A DNA stretch of 64,000 nucleotides, taken from Gluconacetobacter liquefaciens (GTDB lineage: Bacteria; Pseudomonadota; Alphaproteobacteria; Acetobacterales; Acetobacteraceae). Within the stretch, counting starts at the first letter, position 1, and each line of letters starts with the position of its first letter. Made by a program: the position numbers and the translations under genes. Positions 57,157-64,000 of the stretch are shown here, one piece after another. Under the pieces are notes generated by a model, which was not told where the DNA came from, ran no database searches, and saw nothing but the letters and a program-made list of their open reading frames with translations. Location of the stretch: assembly GCF_003350405.1 (NCBI RefSeq), contig NZ_QQAW01000005.1, positions 1-64,000 on the forward strand, written 5' to 3'.

Positions 57157-58197
57157 ATGACGTGGCGACGCCTTGTCTTGTTTGCAGGATTGCTGGGTGT
57201 GGGGATCGTGCTGGGGCCGCGCGTGCGGCCGTGGAACGGGGTGCCCACGATGCCGGCCGTGCCCTCCGATCCTGCCGCGCTGACGGCGTGGATCGCGGCT
57301 GGTGAGGCGGCGGCCGGCCCCCTGCGCCCCGGTGCTGAAGCGCGGATCGTCTGGGTCGATCCGGCGCATCCCGCGCGCACCGCCTGCGCCATCGTCTATC
57401 TGCATGGTTTCACCGCCAGCCAGGGCGAGGGCGCGCCGGTCCATGCCGATCTCGCGCGTCTGTTCGGCTGCAATCTCTATCTGGCGCGCCTGCCGGGCCA
57501 TGGACTACAGGCGCCGGATGCCATGCGTGGCCTGACGGCGGAGCGGCTGGCACAGGGGGCGGCGCGGGCATTGGCGATCGGTGGGGCGATCGGCGAGCGG
57601 GTGATCGTGATCGGCACTTCCACCGGCGGAGCCCTGGCACTGGATCTCGCGGCGCGCTTTCCGCAGGCCCTCGCCGGGCTGGTTCTGTGGTCGCCACTGG
57701 TGCGCGAACGGGGGAACCAGTTGGACCCGCTGTTCTGGCCGTGGGGACTGCAATTGATGTGGCTGGTGCATAATCACGGCCATGACGTGACGCACGCCCC
57801 TGCGCAGGGGCCGGTCTGGACCGGGGATGTGCATGTCGATGGCTATGTCGCGCTGGCCGAATTGACGCGCGGGCGGATGGTCGGGCCGGTGTTCCACCAG
57901 GTCACGGCGCCGGTCTTCCTCGGTTATTACGACCGTGATCCGGCGCATACTGACCCGACGGTGGAGGTGCCGGCGATGATGGAGATGTTCGGGCAACTGG
58001 GCACTCCGGCGGCCATGCGCCGTCAGGTGAATTTTCCGCAGGCCGACAGTCATGTGATCGCCTCGCCGCTGCGCTCACGCACCCCGGACGCCGTGTGCCG
58101 GGCCACGCGCGATTATCTGCATGATGTGCTGCATCTGCCCTATGCCCCGGATGGCGACCCGGCCGTATGCGATACGGTGCGTCCACTCCCAGGCTAG
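57157..58197 (+). CDS. Alpha/beta hydrolase (carboxylesterase-like), membrane-anchored
   Basis: Encodes 346 residues. The ATG at 57157 follows GGGGGT; the TTG three bases earlier is less likely. One N-terminal hydrophobic segment (LVLFAGLLGVGIVLG) acts as anchor or signal. The hydrolase fold has IVYLHGFTASQGEG, the nucleophile elbow IVIGTSTGGALAL, and a late NFPQADSHVIASP His. The nucleophile motif GTSTGG is less common than GxSxG with Met or Ala. Function is unknown; lipid or ester hydrolysis is likely. Confidence 0.8.
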   Translation: MTWRRLVLFAGLLGVGIVLGPRVRPWNGVPTMPAVPSDPAALTAWIAAGEAAAGPLRPGAEARIVWVDPAHPARTACAIVYLHGFTASQGEGAPVHADLARLFGCNLYLARLPGHGLQAPDAMRGLTAERLAQGAARALAIGGAIGERVIVIGTSTGGALALDLAARFPQALAGLVLWSPLVRERGNQLDPLFWPWGLQLMWLVHNHGHDVTHAPAQGPVWTGDVHVDGYVALAELTRGRMVGPVFHQVTAPVFLGYYDRDPAHTDPTVEVPAMMEMFGQLGTPAAMRRQVNFPQADSHVIASPLRSRTPDAVCRATRDYLHDVLHLPYAPDGDPAVCDTVRPLPG

Positions 58198-58403
58198 CGC
58201 GTGGCCTTATGCAAGCCGGCGGTGCATGGGTGCCTCTCTCCGCATGAATGGTCGCTAAAAGATTGATTTATATAAGGTTAAGAAACGGAAATCTGGAAGA
58301 ATCCGGTTTTCCGGCACTAGTCAGGTAGAAGGAGAGGCGGATAAAATGCCGCAGGCACCGGGGCAGATGCGCCCCGATTGTCGCATCCAAGGAAGTGAGA
58401 CCG

Positions 58404-58523
58404 ATGGCTGAATGTCCGACGAACTGTAAGATCAAGTCCCCCTGCGTGAAGGGGCTCCTGGCCGTGGGTCTGGTTGCGGCGCTGGCCTTCGTGGTCAAGA
58501 AAGTGTTTTGCAACAAGAACTGA
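58404..58523 (+). CDS. Cysteine-rich single-span microprotein, 39 residues
   Basis: This short frame has a strong ribosome site (AAGGAAGTGAG) nine bases before ATG 58404. It encodes a polar head with three cysteines (AECPTNCKIKSPCVKG), a 15-residue hydrophobic span (GLLAVGLVAALAFVV) and a short tail KKVFCNKN with a fourth cysteine. It looks like a real small membrane protein; positive charges at the tail place it inside-facing. No family is recognised. It precedes dinB by about 60 bases. Confidence 0.6.
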   Translation: MAECPTNCKIKSPCVKGLLAVGLVAALAFVVKKVFCNKN

Positions 58524-58586
58524 GCCTGAAGATTCCGTCCCGGCCCCGTGCCGGGGCGGCGCCTTTCCGGCCACGCGGGTAAAGCC

Positions 58587-59693
58587 GTGGTGGGATGGGA
58601 AGGGGCAGCGCCCGCGATCCGGCGGATCATTCATGTCGACATGGATGCGTTCTATGCGTCGGTCGAGCAGCGGGACGATCCGGCCTTGCAGGGCCGGCCG
58701 GTCGCCGTCGGCGGCAGTCGGCAACGCGGAGTGGTCGCCGCTGCCAGTTACGAGGCCCGGCAATATGGCGTGCGTTCGGCCATGCCGTCGGTCACCGCGC
58801 GGCGCAAATGCCCCGAACTGGTCTTCGTGCCACCGCGTTTTGATGTCTATCGGGCGGTCTCGGCTCAGATCCACGCTATTTTCGCCCGTTATACGACGCT
58901 GATCCAGCCGCTTTCGCTTGACGAAGCCTATCTGGATGTGACGGTATCGCTGATCGCCCACCCGTCCGCCACCGCGATCGCCGAGGAAATCCGGGCCGCG
59001 ATCCGGGCGGAGACAGGGCTGACAGCCTCGGCCGGCGTGTCGTACAACAAATTCCTGGCCAAGCTGGCATCGGATTACCGCAAGCCCAACGGGCAATATG
59101 TCATTACCCCGCGCATGGGTCCGCGCTTCGTCGAGACCTTGCCGGTCGAGCGGTTCCACGGCATCGGTCCTGCCACGGCGGCGCGCATGCACGCATTGGG
59201 TATCCGCACCGGACTGGATCTGCGGGCGTGGGACATGGAGCGTCTGGCGCGTCATTTCGGTCGGGCCGCCGCGTTTTATCATGGCATCGCGCGCGGGGTG
59301 GACGAGCGGCCGGTGGAGCCTGACCGCAAGCGCAAATCCATCGGCGCCGAACGTACGCTGGAGCAGGATATCCATCATTGGGAGCAGGCCCTGGCAGTGC
59401 TCGATCTGTTGGTCGACCGGGTATGGGCGGCTTGCGGCAAGCGGGGGTTGGGCGGGCGCACGGTTACGGTGAAGGTCCGTTATGCCGATTTCCGCCATAC
59501 CGGCCGGACCCGTTCGCTCGCCGCCCCTCTGGCATCCCGCGCCGCATTGCGGGAGGTGGCAGTGGGGTTGATGCGGCCGTTCTTTCCGCCCGAAATGGGG
59601 GTGCGCCTGCTGGGGGTGACGCTTTCGAACCTCGATGATGGGGAAACCGCCGCATCGGGCACGCAGTTCGCCCTCGCGCTGGACGCATCCTGA
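58587..59693 (+). CDS. dinB: DNA polymerase IV
   Basis: Encodes about 368 residues of the Y family. The catalytic N-terminus IIHVDMDAFYASVEQRD supplies the first Asp, and LSLDEAYLDV the Asp-Glu pair. The steric-gate region, the HhH segment (FHGIGPATAARMHALGI) and the little-finger domain (KSIGAERTLEQDI) are in order. The start is uncertain: GTG 58587 is chosen as closest to the usual N-terminus, and GTG 58548 is possible. There is no beta-clamp motif that I could be sure of. It performs translesion synthesis. Confidence 0.92.
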   Translation: MVGWEGAAPAIRRIIHVDMDAFYASVEQRDDPALQGRPVAVGGSRQRGVVAAASYEARQYGVRSAMPSVTARRKCPELVFVPPRFDVYRAVSAQIHAIFARYTTLIQPLSLDEAYLDVTVSLIAHPSATAIAEEIRAAIRAETGLTASAGVSYNKFLAKLASDYRKPNGQYVITPRMGPRFVETLPVERFHGIGPATAARMHALGIRTGLDLRAWDMERLARHFGRAAAFYHGIARGVDERPVEPDRKRKSIGAERTLEQDIHHWEQALAVLDLLVDRVWAACGKRGLGGRTVTVKVRYADFRHTGRTRSLAAPLASRAALREVAVGLMRPFFPPEMGVRLLGVTLSNLDDGETAASGTQFALALDAS

Positions 59694-59795
59694 CGCGGGG
59701 TGGCTGAGCGCTTGCCGCGAGCGGGAGAAATGGCCCATAAATCACGGGTTTCCGGCGCCGATATCGTGGCCGGGCGCATCGCGGGATAGCATGAA

Positions 59796-60722
59796 ATGGC
59801 GTTGCTTGTCAGAACTTCACGCGACCGGACGGCGGCCTGGCGCACGGCGCTGCATCAGGCGGCTCCCGATCTCGATATCCGGATATGGCCCGAATGCGGC
59901 GACCCGGCGGAAATCACCGCGCTGCTGACCTGGAAAGCGCCGCCCGATCTCGTGCAGCGTTTTCCCAACCTGCGGGTTATCTTCTCGGAGGGTGCCGGGG
60001 TCGACCAGTTTCTTTCGCTGGACCTGCCGGATACCGTCAGCCTGGTGCGGATCGTCGATCCGGCGCTGACCGGGATGATGGTGGAATATGGCACCTGGGC
60101 CACGCTGGCCTTGCATCGGCGGATTCCGGCCTACCAGCGGGCGCAGGCCGCCCATGAATGGAGGGGCCTCCCTCATATGCTGGTGCGTGACCGACGGGTG
60201 GGCGTGCTGGGGCTCGGTGTGCTGGGGCGCGCCCTGCTGGAGCGCCTGCGGTTGTTCGGTTTCGATTGCGCCGGCTGGAGCCGGGGGGCGCATGCGCTCG
60301 ACGGCGCGATGTGTTTTGCCGGGGCCGAAGGGCTTCAGCCGTTCCTCGCCCGGACCGACATTCTGATCTGTCTGCTGCCGCTGACCGACGAGACGCGCGG
60401 TATCCTCTCGGCAGCCCATTTCAACGTCATGCCGCGCGGTGCGGCGCTGATCAATTGCGGGCGCGGCGGCCATCTGGTGGAGCAGGACCTGCTCGATGCG
60501 CTGGCGTCCGGCCAGTTGTCCCATGCGATTCTCGATGTCACGACGCCGGAGCCGCTACCCGTAGATCATCCGTTCTGGGACCATCCGGATGTCACGATCA
60601 CGCCGCATGTCGCCAGCGACACGACGCCGACCAGCGCAGCCGCCCAGGTGATCGAGAACCTGAAATGCCTGCAACGGGGCGAGGTGCCGGTCGGGTTGGT
60701 CGATCGCCAACGCGGTTACTGA
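59796..60722 (+). CDS. Glyoxylate/hydroxypyruvate reductase (GhrA-like)
   Basis: Encodes 308 residues of the D-2-hydroxyacid dehydrogenase family. The nucleotide fold has GVLGLGVLGRALLERL, and the catalytic set is Arg in NCGRGGHLVE, Glu in DVTTPEPLP and His in TPHVASDT. The short form without the N-terminal extension matches GhrA of E. coli, which reduces glyoxylate and hydroxypyruvate with NADPH. It stands alone on this strand and converges on the unknown gene ending at 60732. Confidence 0.9.
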   Translation: MALLVRTSRDRTAAWRTALHQAAPDLDIRIWPECGDPAEITALLTWKAPPDLVQRFPNLRVIFSEGAGVDQFLSLDLPDTVSLVRIVDPALTGMMVEYGTWATLALHRRIPAYQRAQAAHEWRGLPHMLVRDRRVGVLGLGVLGRALLERLRLFGFDCAGWSRGAHALDGAMCFAGAEGLQPFLARTDILICLLPLTDETRGILSAAHFNVMPRGAALINCGRGGHLVEQDLLDALASGQLSHAILDVTTPEPLPVDHPFWDHPDVTITPHVASDTTPTSAAAQVIENLKCLQRGEVPVGLVDRQRGY

Positions 60723-60731
60723 ACGAGCGGG

Positions 60732-61142
60732 TTAGCGCCGCACCGGGTCTTCGCCGTGGCAACCGGTATGACCGAAGCGGTTGAAACGCTGTTTCGTGCC
60801 ATACCGGCGCACGGCGAGCGGAAGTTCCGTCGCGAGAGCTGTCAGAGCCTCGTCATCGCTCCACGCCGTCTCGTGAGTGAGGACGGCCAGCAGCTCGCCG
60901 GGGAGCAGGAGGCGGGCCGTCATTTTATCGACTGCCGTCGGGGTGTCGGTCAGGCTCCAGGCCCGCACCACGTCGTACAGGCCGACATCGGCTGCCCGGT
61001 GCAACAGGGTATCATAGCCATTGCGCGGTTCGCCGCTGGCGAGAAGGTCGTCCAGGCAGGCCGCGATTTCCAGTGACCTGTCTGGGAGGGCGGAGGCAGC
61101 CTTCGGCTCGGGGCCGGGGGCGCCGGAATGTGCTGTCGTCAT
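60732..61142 (-). CDS. Unknown protein, 136 residues
   Basis: The start at 61142 has GGGAG eight bases upstream; a longer frame to 61286 lacks one. The N-terminal 20 residues are Gly/Pro-rich and likely disordered. The rest is alpha-helical: LEIAACLDDLLASGEPRNGY, then DVGLYDVVRAWSLTD, then a Leu-rich stretch LLLPGELLAVLTHET. No family is recognised. Its stop lies 10 bases from the reductase stop (convergent). Confidence 0.65.
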   Translation of the reverse strand: MTTAHSGAPGPEPKAASALPDRSLEIAACLDDLLASGEPRNGYDTLLHRAADVGLYDVVRAWSLTDTPTAVDKMTARLLLPGELLAVLTHETAWSDDEALTALATELPLAVRRYGTKQRFNRFGHTGCHGEDPVRR

Positions 61143-61365
61143 GGACAATCTCCCAAGTTCCCATCTTTTCATCCGGGACGGGTGGACCGCCGGCTTCGCA
61201 AAATGACGGCAAGCGGGAGGGGAGGCGGTGACCCGGCCTCTTACATGGGAATCGACGCGGACCCGGCGCAGGGGGCCGGAGATCACGAACTGGGGATGTC
61301 CGGCATGCGATGGGCGCAGAGCGCATCATTTCCGCCGGCCCGGGCCCTTGCCCGCCCCCTGGCTG

Positions 61366-61518
61366 TCAATGCGAGGTTACGTGGCCGGATGACGGCGGGT
61401 CGCTGGCCGGGAAGCTGTCCTTCAGTTCCTCGTCCAGGTTGGCGTCGTCCTGCTCGGTCGTGTGGTCCGGCTTCTTGTCGTCGGGTTTTGGCGGTGTCGG
61501 TTTCGTGTCGCTCGACAT
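61366..61518 (-). CDS. Microprotein with the DSFPASDPPS motif, 50 residues
   Basis: Too short for most gene finders but very recognisable. The first 25 residues are Pro/Lys/Asp-rich, then an acidic helix leads to LKDSFPASDPPSSGH. Small acidic proteins ending in [E/K]DSFPASDPP are widespread in proteobacteria; their function is unknown. The ATG is at 61518. A short gap separates it from the gene read the same way at 61142. Confidence 0.8.
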   Translation of the reverse strand: MSSDTKPTPPKPDDKKPDHTTEQDDANLDEELKDSFPASDPPSSGHVTSH

Positions 61519-61794
61519 GATGACCCTCCATTATCGGCGTGTGCCCCGATTGGCGCACGCACCGGAACCTCAACGTGGGATCGCCGGGGTTGTTCGCCCA
61601 CCTGTCGGCCATGTGATGTCTCGCGCGGGGACCGGCCTTCATTGACATGGCGGCCGATTGGTGATGCATGACCGCTGTCAGGCGGCCCCAGGCGGGGCTT
61701 TTGATGCAGCGTTCCAACCGGGTTATGATCGGTTCATGAAGTTCGTTCCTTGCCGTAGCCGGTATTGCCTTGTTCTCCACCGGGCCGTTGGTCC

Positions 61795-62769
61795 ATGAGC
61801 GCGCGCCGGCCTGGGCCGACCCGGGGCTCGGCCCGACCCGATCTGTCCTTAGCCGACATGGAAAGCCCGCCCGTTCCGTCGGGTAGTCGCCTGTCGGCGC
61901 GTCTGCGAGCGGCCGCGCGCCTGTTCGCCATCATCTGCTGGGTGCCCTCGTCGGTGTCGTTCGAGGCCCTGCTGCTGCTGGTGCCGGGCACGGCGAAGAT
62001 CCGCTGGACCCGCGTGATCTGGGGCGTGCTGTGCCGGCTGCTGTCGATGAAGATTCGTGTGTCAGGCAGCCGGGCCGGCACCGTGGGCGGTGCCAAGGCG
62101 CGCGCGCGCGGCGAACGGCCGGTGATCTATGTGTCCAACCATTGTTCATGGCTAGATGTGCCGGTGTTGGGCACCGTGCTGCCGTCGGTGTTCGTGGCCA
62201 AGGGCGATATCGGCGCCTGGCCGGTCATGGGTACCGTCTCGCGCATCGGGCGGACGATCTTCGTCAGCCGTCAGCGCAGTACGACCGGGCGCGAGCGCGA
62301 CGAAATGGTCAGCCGCCTGATCGAGGGCGACAATCTGGTCCTGTTCCCCGAAGGCACGTCGTCGGACGGCATGCGTGTACTGCCCTTCATGTCGGCCTTC
62401 TTCGCGATCGCCAAGATGCCGCCCATGCGCAAGGGGGCAGAGGCCGACCCGCCGATGCTGACCTACGCGCCCGGCATGGCACCGCTGATCCAACCGGTTT
62501 CACTGGTCTATGACCGGTTGGACGGACTGAACGTCAATCGCCATCGCCGGCCGGTCTTTTCCTGGTATGGCGACATGGATCTTGCGCCCCATGTCTGGCA
62601 GCTCCTGCAATGGCGTTCGATGCGCGCCAGCGTGATCCTGCATCCGCCGCTCGATCCCGACGCCTTCCCCAGCCGCAAGGCGCTGGCCCAGGCCGCGTGG
62701 AAGGCTGTGGCGGAAGGGGCGGCACAGTTGCGTCGCAATGCCGAGGACGTGGACCCGCAGGCTTCGTAG
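61795..62769 (+). CDS. plsC: 1-Acyl-sn-glycerol-3-phosphate acyltransferase
   Basis: Encodes 324 residues. The acyltransferase motif I is NHCSWLD (His-x4-Asp), motif III is VLFPEGTSSDG, and motif IV lies in APLIQPVSLVY. Two hydrophobic segments near the N-terminus (LFAIICWVPSSVSFEALLLL) anchor it to the inner membrane. It adds the second acyl chain to lysophosphatidate in phospholipid synthesis. Start 61795 is used; Met 61858 is an alternative. Confidence 0.9.
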   Translation: MSARRPGPTRGSARPDLSLADMESPPVPSGSRLSARLRAAARLFAIICWVPSSVSFEALLLLVPGTAKIRWTRVIWGVLCRLLSMKIRVSGSRAGTVGGAKARARGERPVIYVSNHCSWLDVPVLGTVLPSVFVAKGDIGAWPVMGTVSRIGRTIFVSRQRSTTGRERDEMVSRLIEGDNLVLFPEGTSSDGMRVLPFMSAFFAIAKMPPMRKGAEADPPMLTYAPGMAPLIQPVSLVYDRLDGLNVNRHRRPVFSWYGDMDLAPHVWQLLQWRSMRASVILHPPLDPDAFPSRKALAQAAWKAVAEGAAQLRRNAEDVDPQAS

Positions 62770-62828
62770 GAAGCCTGTCCCGTCGAAACGGGGCATGCCA
62801 ACGGGGCAGCCCGGGCGTCGAGGCCCCG

Positions 62829-63056
62829 TCAGTGGCGCGCGTGACGTTGCGCGCGGGGGTGGTCAGGCCATTCCATCAATACATTTTCCACGGCTTGCGG
62901 ATCGGTGCGGTCGGCCTCGGCGAACAGTTCGTCGGCGCGGGCCTGATCGCCTTCCTCCTCGGCCTTCAGCGCGGCTTCGGCCAGGCGGCGCGCCTGTTCG
63001 TGCTTTCCTGCATCGGCGTCGGTCGGGCGGTCATCATTGTCGGCGAAGCGGGACAT
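62829..63056 (-). CDS. Small acidic helical protein, 75 residues
   Basis: Starts MSRFADNDDRP and has a strongly charged helical core (HEQARRLAEAALKAEEEGD, then ARADELFAEADRTDP). The helix pattern resembles a single TPR-like hairpin. No family is recognised. Asp/Glu-rich composition and its own short upstream gap suggest a soluble protein of the stress-associated type, but this is only a guess. Confidence 0.6.
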   Translation of the reverse strand: MSRFADNDDRPTDADAGKHEQARRLAEAALKAEEEGDQARADELFAEADRTDPQAVENVLMEWPDHPRAQRHARH

Positions 63057-63374
63057 GGCTGCGATTTCCTCAGATTGCCAAGCCTATGATGTGTGGTGGA
63101 GTCGCGATGCTGTCCAGCCCTCCCGTGAATGGAAGGTGGTTGCTGCGTGGCGGCGCAACCTTGGGCTATCTTCGGGCGTTACCGCGGTATTCAGTCCGCG
63201 TCTTATTAAGTTAACAGGAATATCTGTTCGCCTGCGTATAGAAGCAGAGGGGAGCAGGGTTCGGGCCGGACGGAGAGTGACCGCTGCTCAAAAAAGCCTG
63301 TCTCTTGCCATGATTCGAGCACAGGTGGTGGTCATTACAGACACGATCGGATTGGTTTTCATCAGGAGGGCATA
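63057..63374. other. Intergenic region
   Basis: About 320 bases between the small acidic protein (read leftward) and the microprotein at 63375. An overlapping rightward frame of 112 codons (63037-63375) lacks a ribosome site and has no sensible composition, so it is not called. There is an AT-rich block at about 63200-63240 suitable for a promoter. Nothing else is seen. Confidence 0.4.
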
Positions 63375-63509
63375 ATGGTCTATCTGGGAATGATGAGCCT
63401 GGCGTCGGGTCTGCTCATTGCCTGTGGCATTCAGGTCGCGCGATTCGTCGATACGCGGGTTGATCCGGACCTCTCGGCGCTGAACCGGTCGGCCGGTCTG
63501 GATATCTGA
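63375..63509 (+). CDS. Single-span membrane microprotein, 44 residues
   Basis: ATG 63375 is preceded by an ideal AGGAGGG site (63364-63370), one of the best in the window. The product is an N-terminal hydrophobic span (MVYLGMMSLASGLLIACG) followed by a polar, cytoplasmic or periplasmic tail with VDTRVDPDLSALNRSAG. No family is recognised. The strength of the ribosome site argues that it is translated. Confidence 0.6.
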   Translation: MVYLGMMSLASGLLIACGIQVARFVDTRVDPDLSALNRSAGLDI

Positions 63510-63608
63510 CAGTCGCCATGATGGTGTCGGCATGATGCCTGCGGGCGCGGCGTCGCTGCGTCCGACGGGTTCGTGTTCTGCCGGTCTTTTTCAATGGAGA
63601 TATGGGTC

Positions 63609-64000
63609 ATGCGTCGTTCCCTGCTGTTCGCCGGCCTGCTGATGGCAGCACCGGTCGCGGCCCTCGTGCCGGCCGAGGCGCGTACTGTCCAGGTGTCGGG
63701 CGAATTCGTCCCGGTCGCCGGTGCGAACGAGCATCCGACAGGGACCGTGACCGGTAGATTGAATGAAAAACGCAATCTGCTGACCTATCGTATCGAATGG
63801 CGCGGATTGAGCGGCGCTGTCATGGCCGCCCATTTTCATGGTCCGGCCGATGCGGAACACGATGCCGGAGTGCTGGCACCGATCAAGGGGCCCTATACCA
63901 GCCCGTTAAGCGGCGCGGTGATCCTCACGCCCGAACAGGTCAACATGCTGCGGGCAGGCAATATCTACGTCAATCTTCATACTGCCGCCCGGCCGGATGG
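63609..64000 (+). CDS. CHRD-domain secreted protein, 3' end beyond the window
   Basis: The readable part is about 130 residues and is cut by the window edge. A signal peptide ends near PAEARTVQV. The CHRD (chordin-type) beta domain follows, with TVTGRLNEKRNLLTYRIEW, AAHFHGPAD and NIYVNLHTAARPDG, the last being the domain's typical closing strand. GGAGA precedes the ATG. Bacterial CHRD proteins are periplasmic or surface-located and of unknown function. Confidence 0.85.
   Translation, partial: MRRSLLFAGLLMAAPVAALVPAEARTVQVSGEFVPVAGANEHPTGTVTGRLNEKRNLLTYRIEWRGLSGAVMAAHFHGPADAEHDAGVLAPIKGPYTSPLSGAVILTPEQVNMLRAGNIYVNLHTAARPD

Noticed and set aside
58317-59738. Antisense frame of 473 codons opposite dinB
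   Set aside because: Same codon-shadow effect; no ribosome site or domain, while DinB motifs are all on the plus strand.
61685-61702. GCCCC-AGGC-GGGGC hairpin followed by TTTT
   Set aside because: Only a five-base stem and no plus-strand gene just upstream to terminate; too weak to call a terminator.
1-64000. CRISPR arrays, prophage, integrase or plasmid replication genes
   Set aside because: None seen: no regularly spaced repeats, no cas, integrase, capsid or rep genes in any frame.

Overview
The window is a GC-rich, gene-dense bacterial chromosome segment. It most resembles an alphaproteobacterium of the acetic-acid-bacterium type (Acetobacteraceae). That placement is inferred from the strong G/C codon bias, the OprB porin, the TonB receptors, the methylcitrate cluster with an ScfR/RamB-type regulator, and the IclR-controlled galactonate genes; no marker gene proves it. 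No phage, plasmid or CRISPR structure is seen. The only mobile-type DNA is a 163-bp element with terminal inverted repeats (14107-14269) and a diverged half copy at 42794-42840.

0-15 kb: an unexplained terminated segment, a large MscS-type channel, an SDR remnant, a frameshifted DUF4142 lipoprotein, two unknown lipoproteins, a GNAT enzyme, a LysR/pirin/pirin group, a CPA2 antiporter, ArfB, RarA, and a divergent FAD monooxygenase/nitrilase pair. 15-24 kb: an unknown protein, then prpD-prpC-prpB (methylcitrate cycle for propionate) read leftward from a divergent ScfR-family regulator with a TTTGCAAA box; then two GNAT genes (one AAC(6')-like) and panB. 23.5-31 kb: an iron-uptake operon (TonB siderophore receptor, two small membrane proteins, PepSY reductase-like protein) with every start overlapping the preceding stop and a Fur-box-like site upstream; then fosA and a second TonB receptor.

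31-38 kb: a complete De Ley-Doudoroff D-galactonate cluster, iclR-dgoK-dgoA-dgoT-dgoD, read leftward, with a divergent OprB porin; the transporter gene is frameshifted. tRNA-Arg(CCG) follows. 38-49 kb: a lipoprotein hydrolase, a zf-CHCC protein, polA, an SCO-like protein with altered copper ligands, and a five-gene peptide-type ABC importer. 49-57 kb: a membrane-bound LytTR regulator divergent from a secreted hydrolase across a 21-bp-phased repeat, then two tandem periplasmic-propeller diguanylate cyclases, one frameshifted. 57-64 kb: a hydrolase, DinB, a GhrA-like reductase, PlsC, several microproteins, and the start of a CHRD-domain protein.

Three genes (DUF4142, dgoT, one propeller-GGDEF) are broken by single-base length changes in G/C homopolymers of 6-8 bases. 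This could be sequencing error, recent decay or slippage-based switching; the sequence alone cannot decide. The best leads for undescribed biology are the tandem propeller-GGDEF pair, the LytTR membrane regulator with its phased repeats, the SCO protein lacking its usual copper ligands, and the microproteins.
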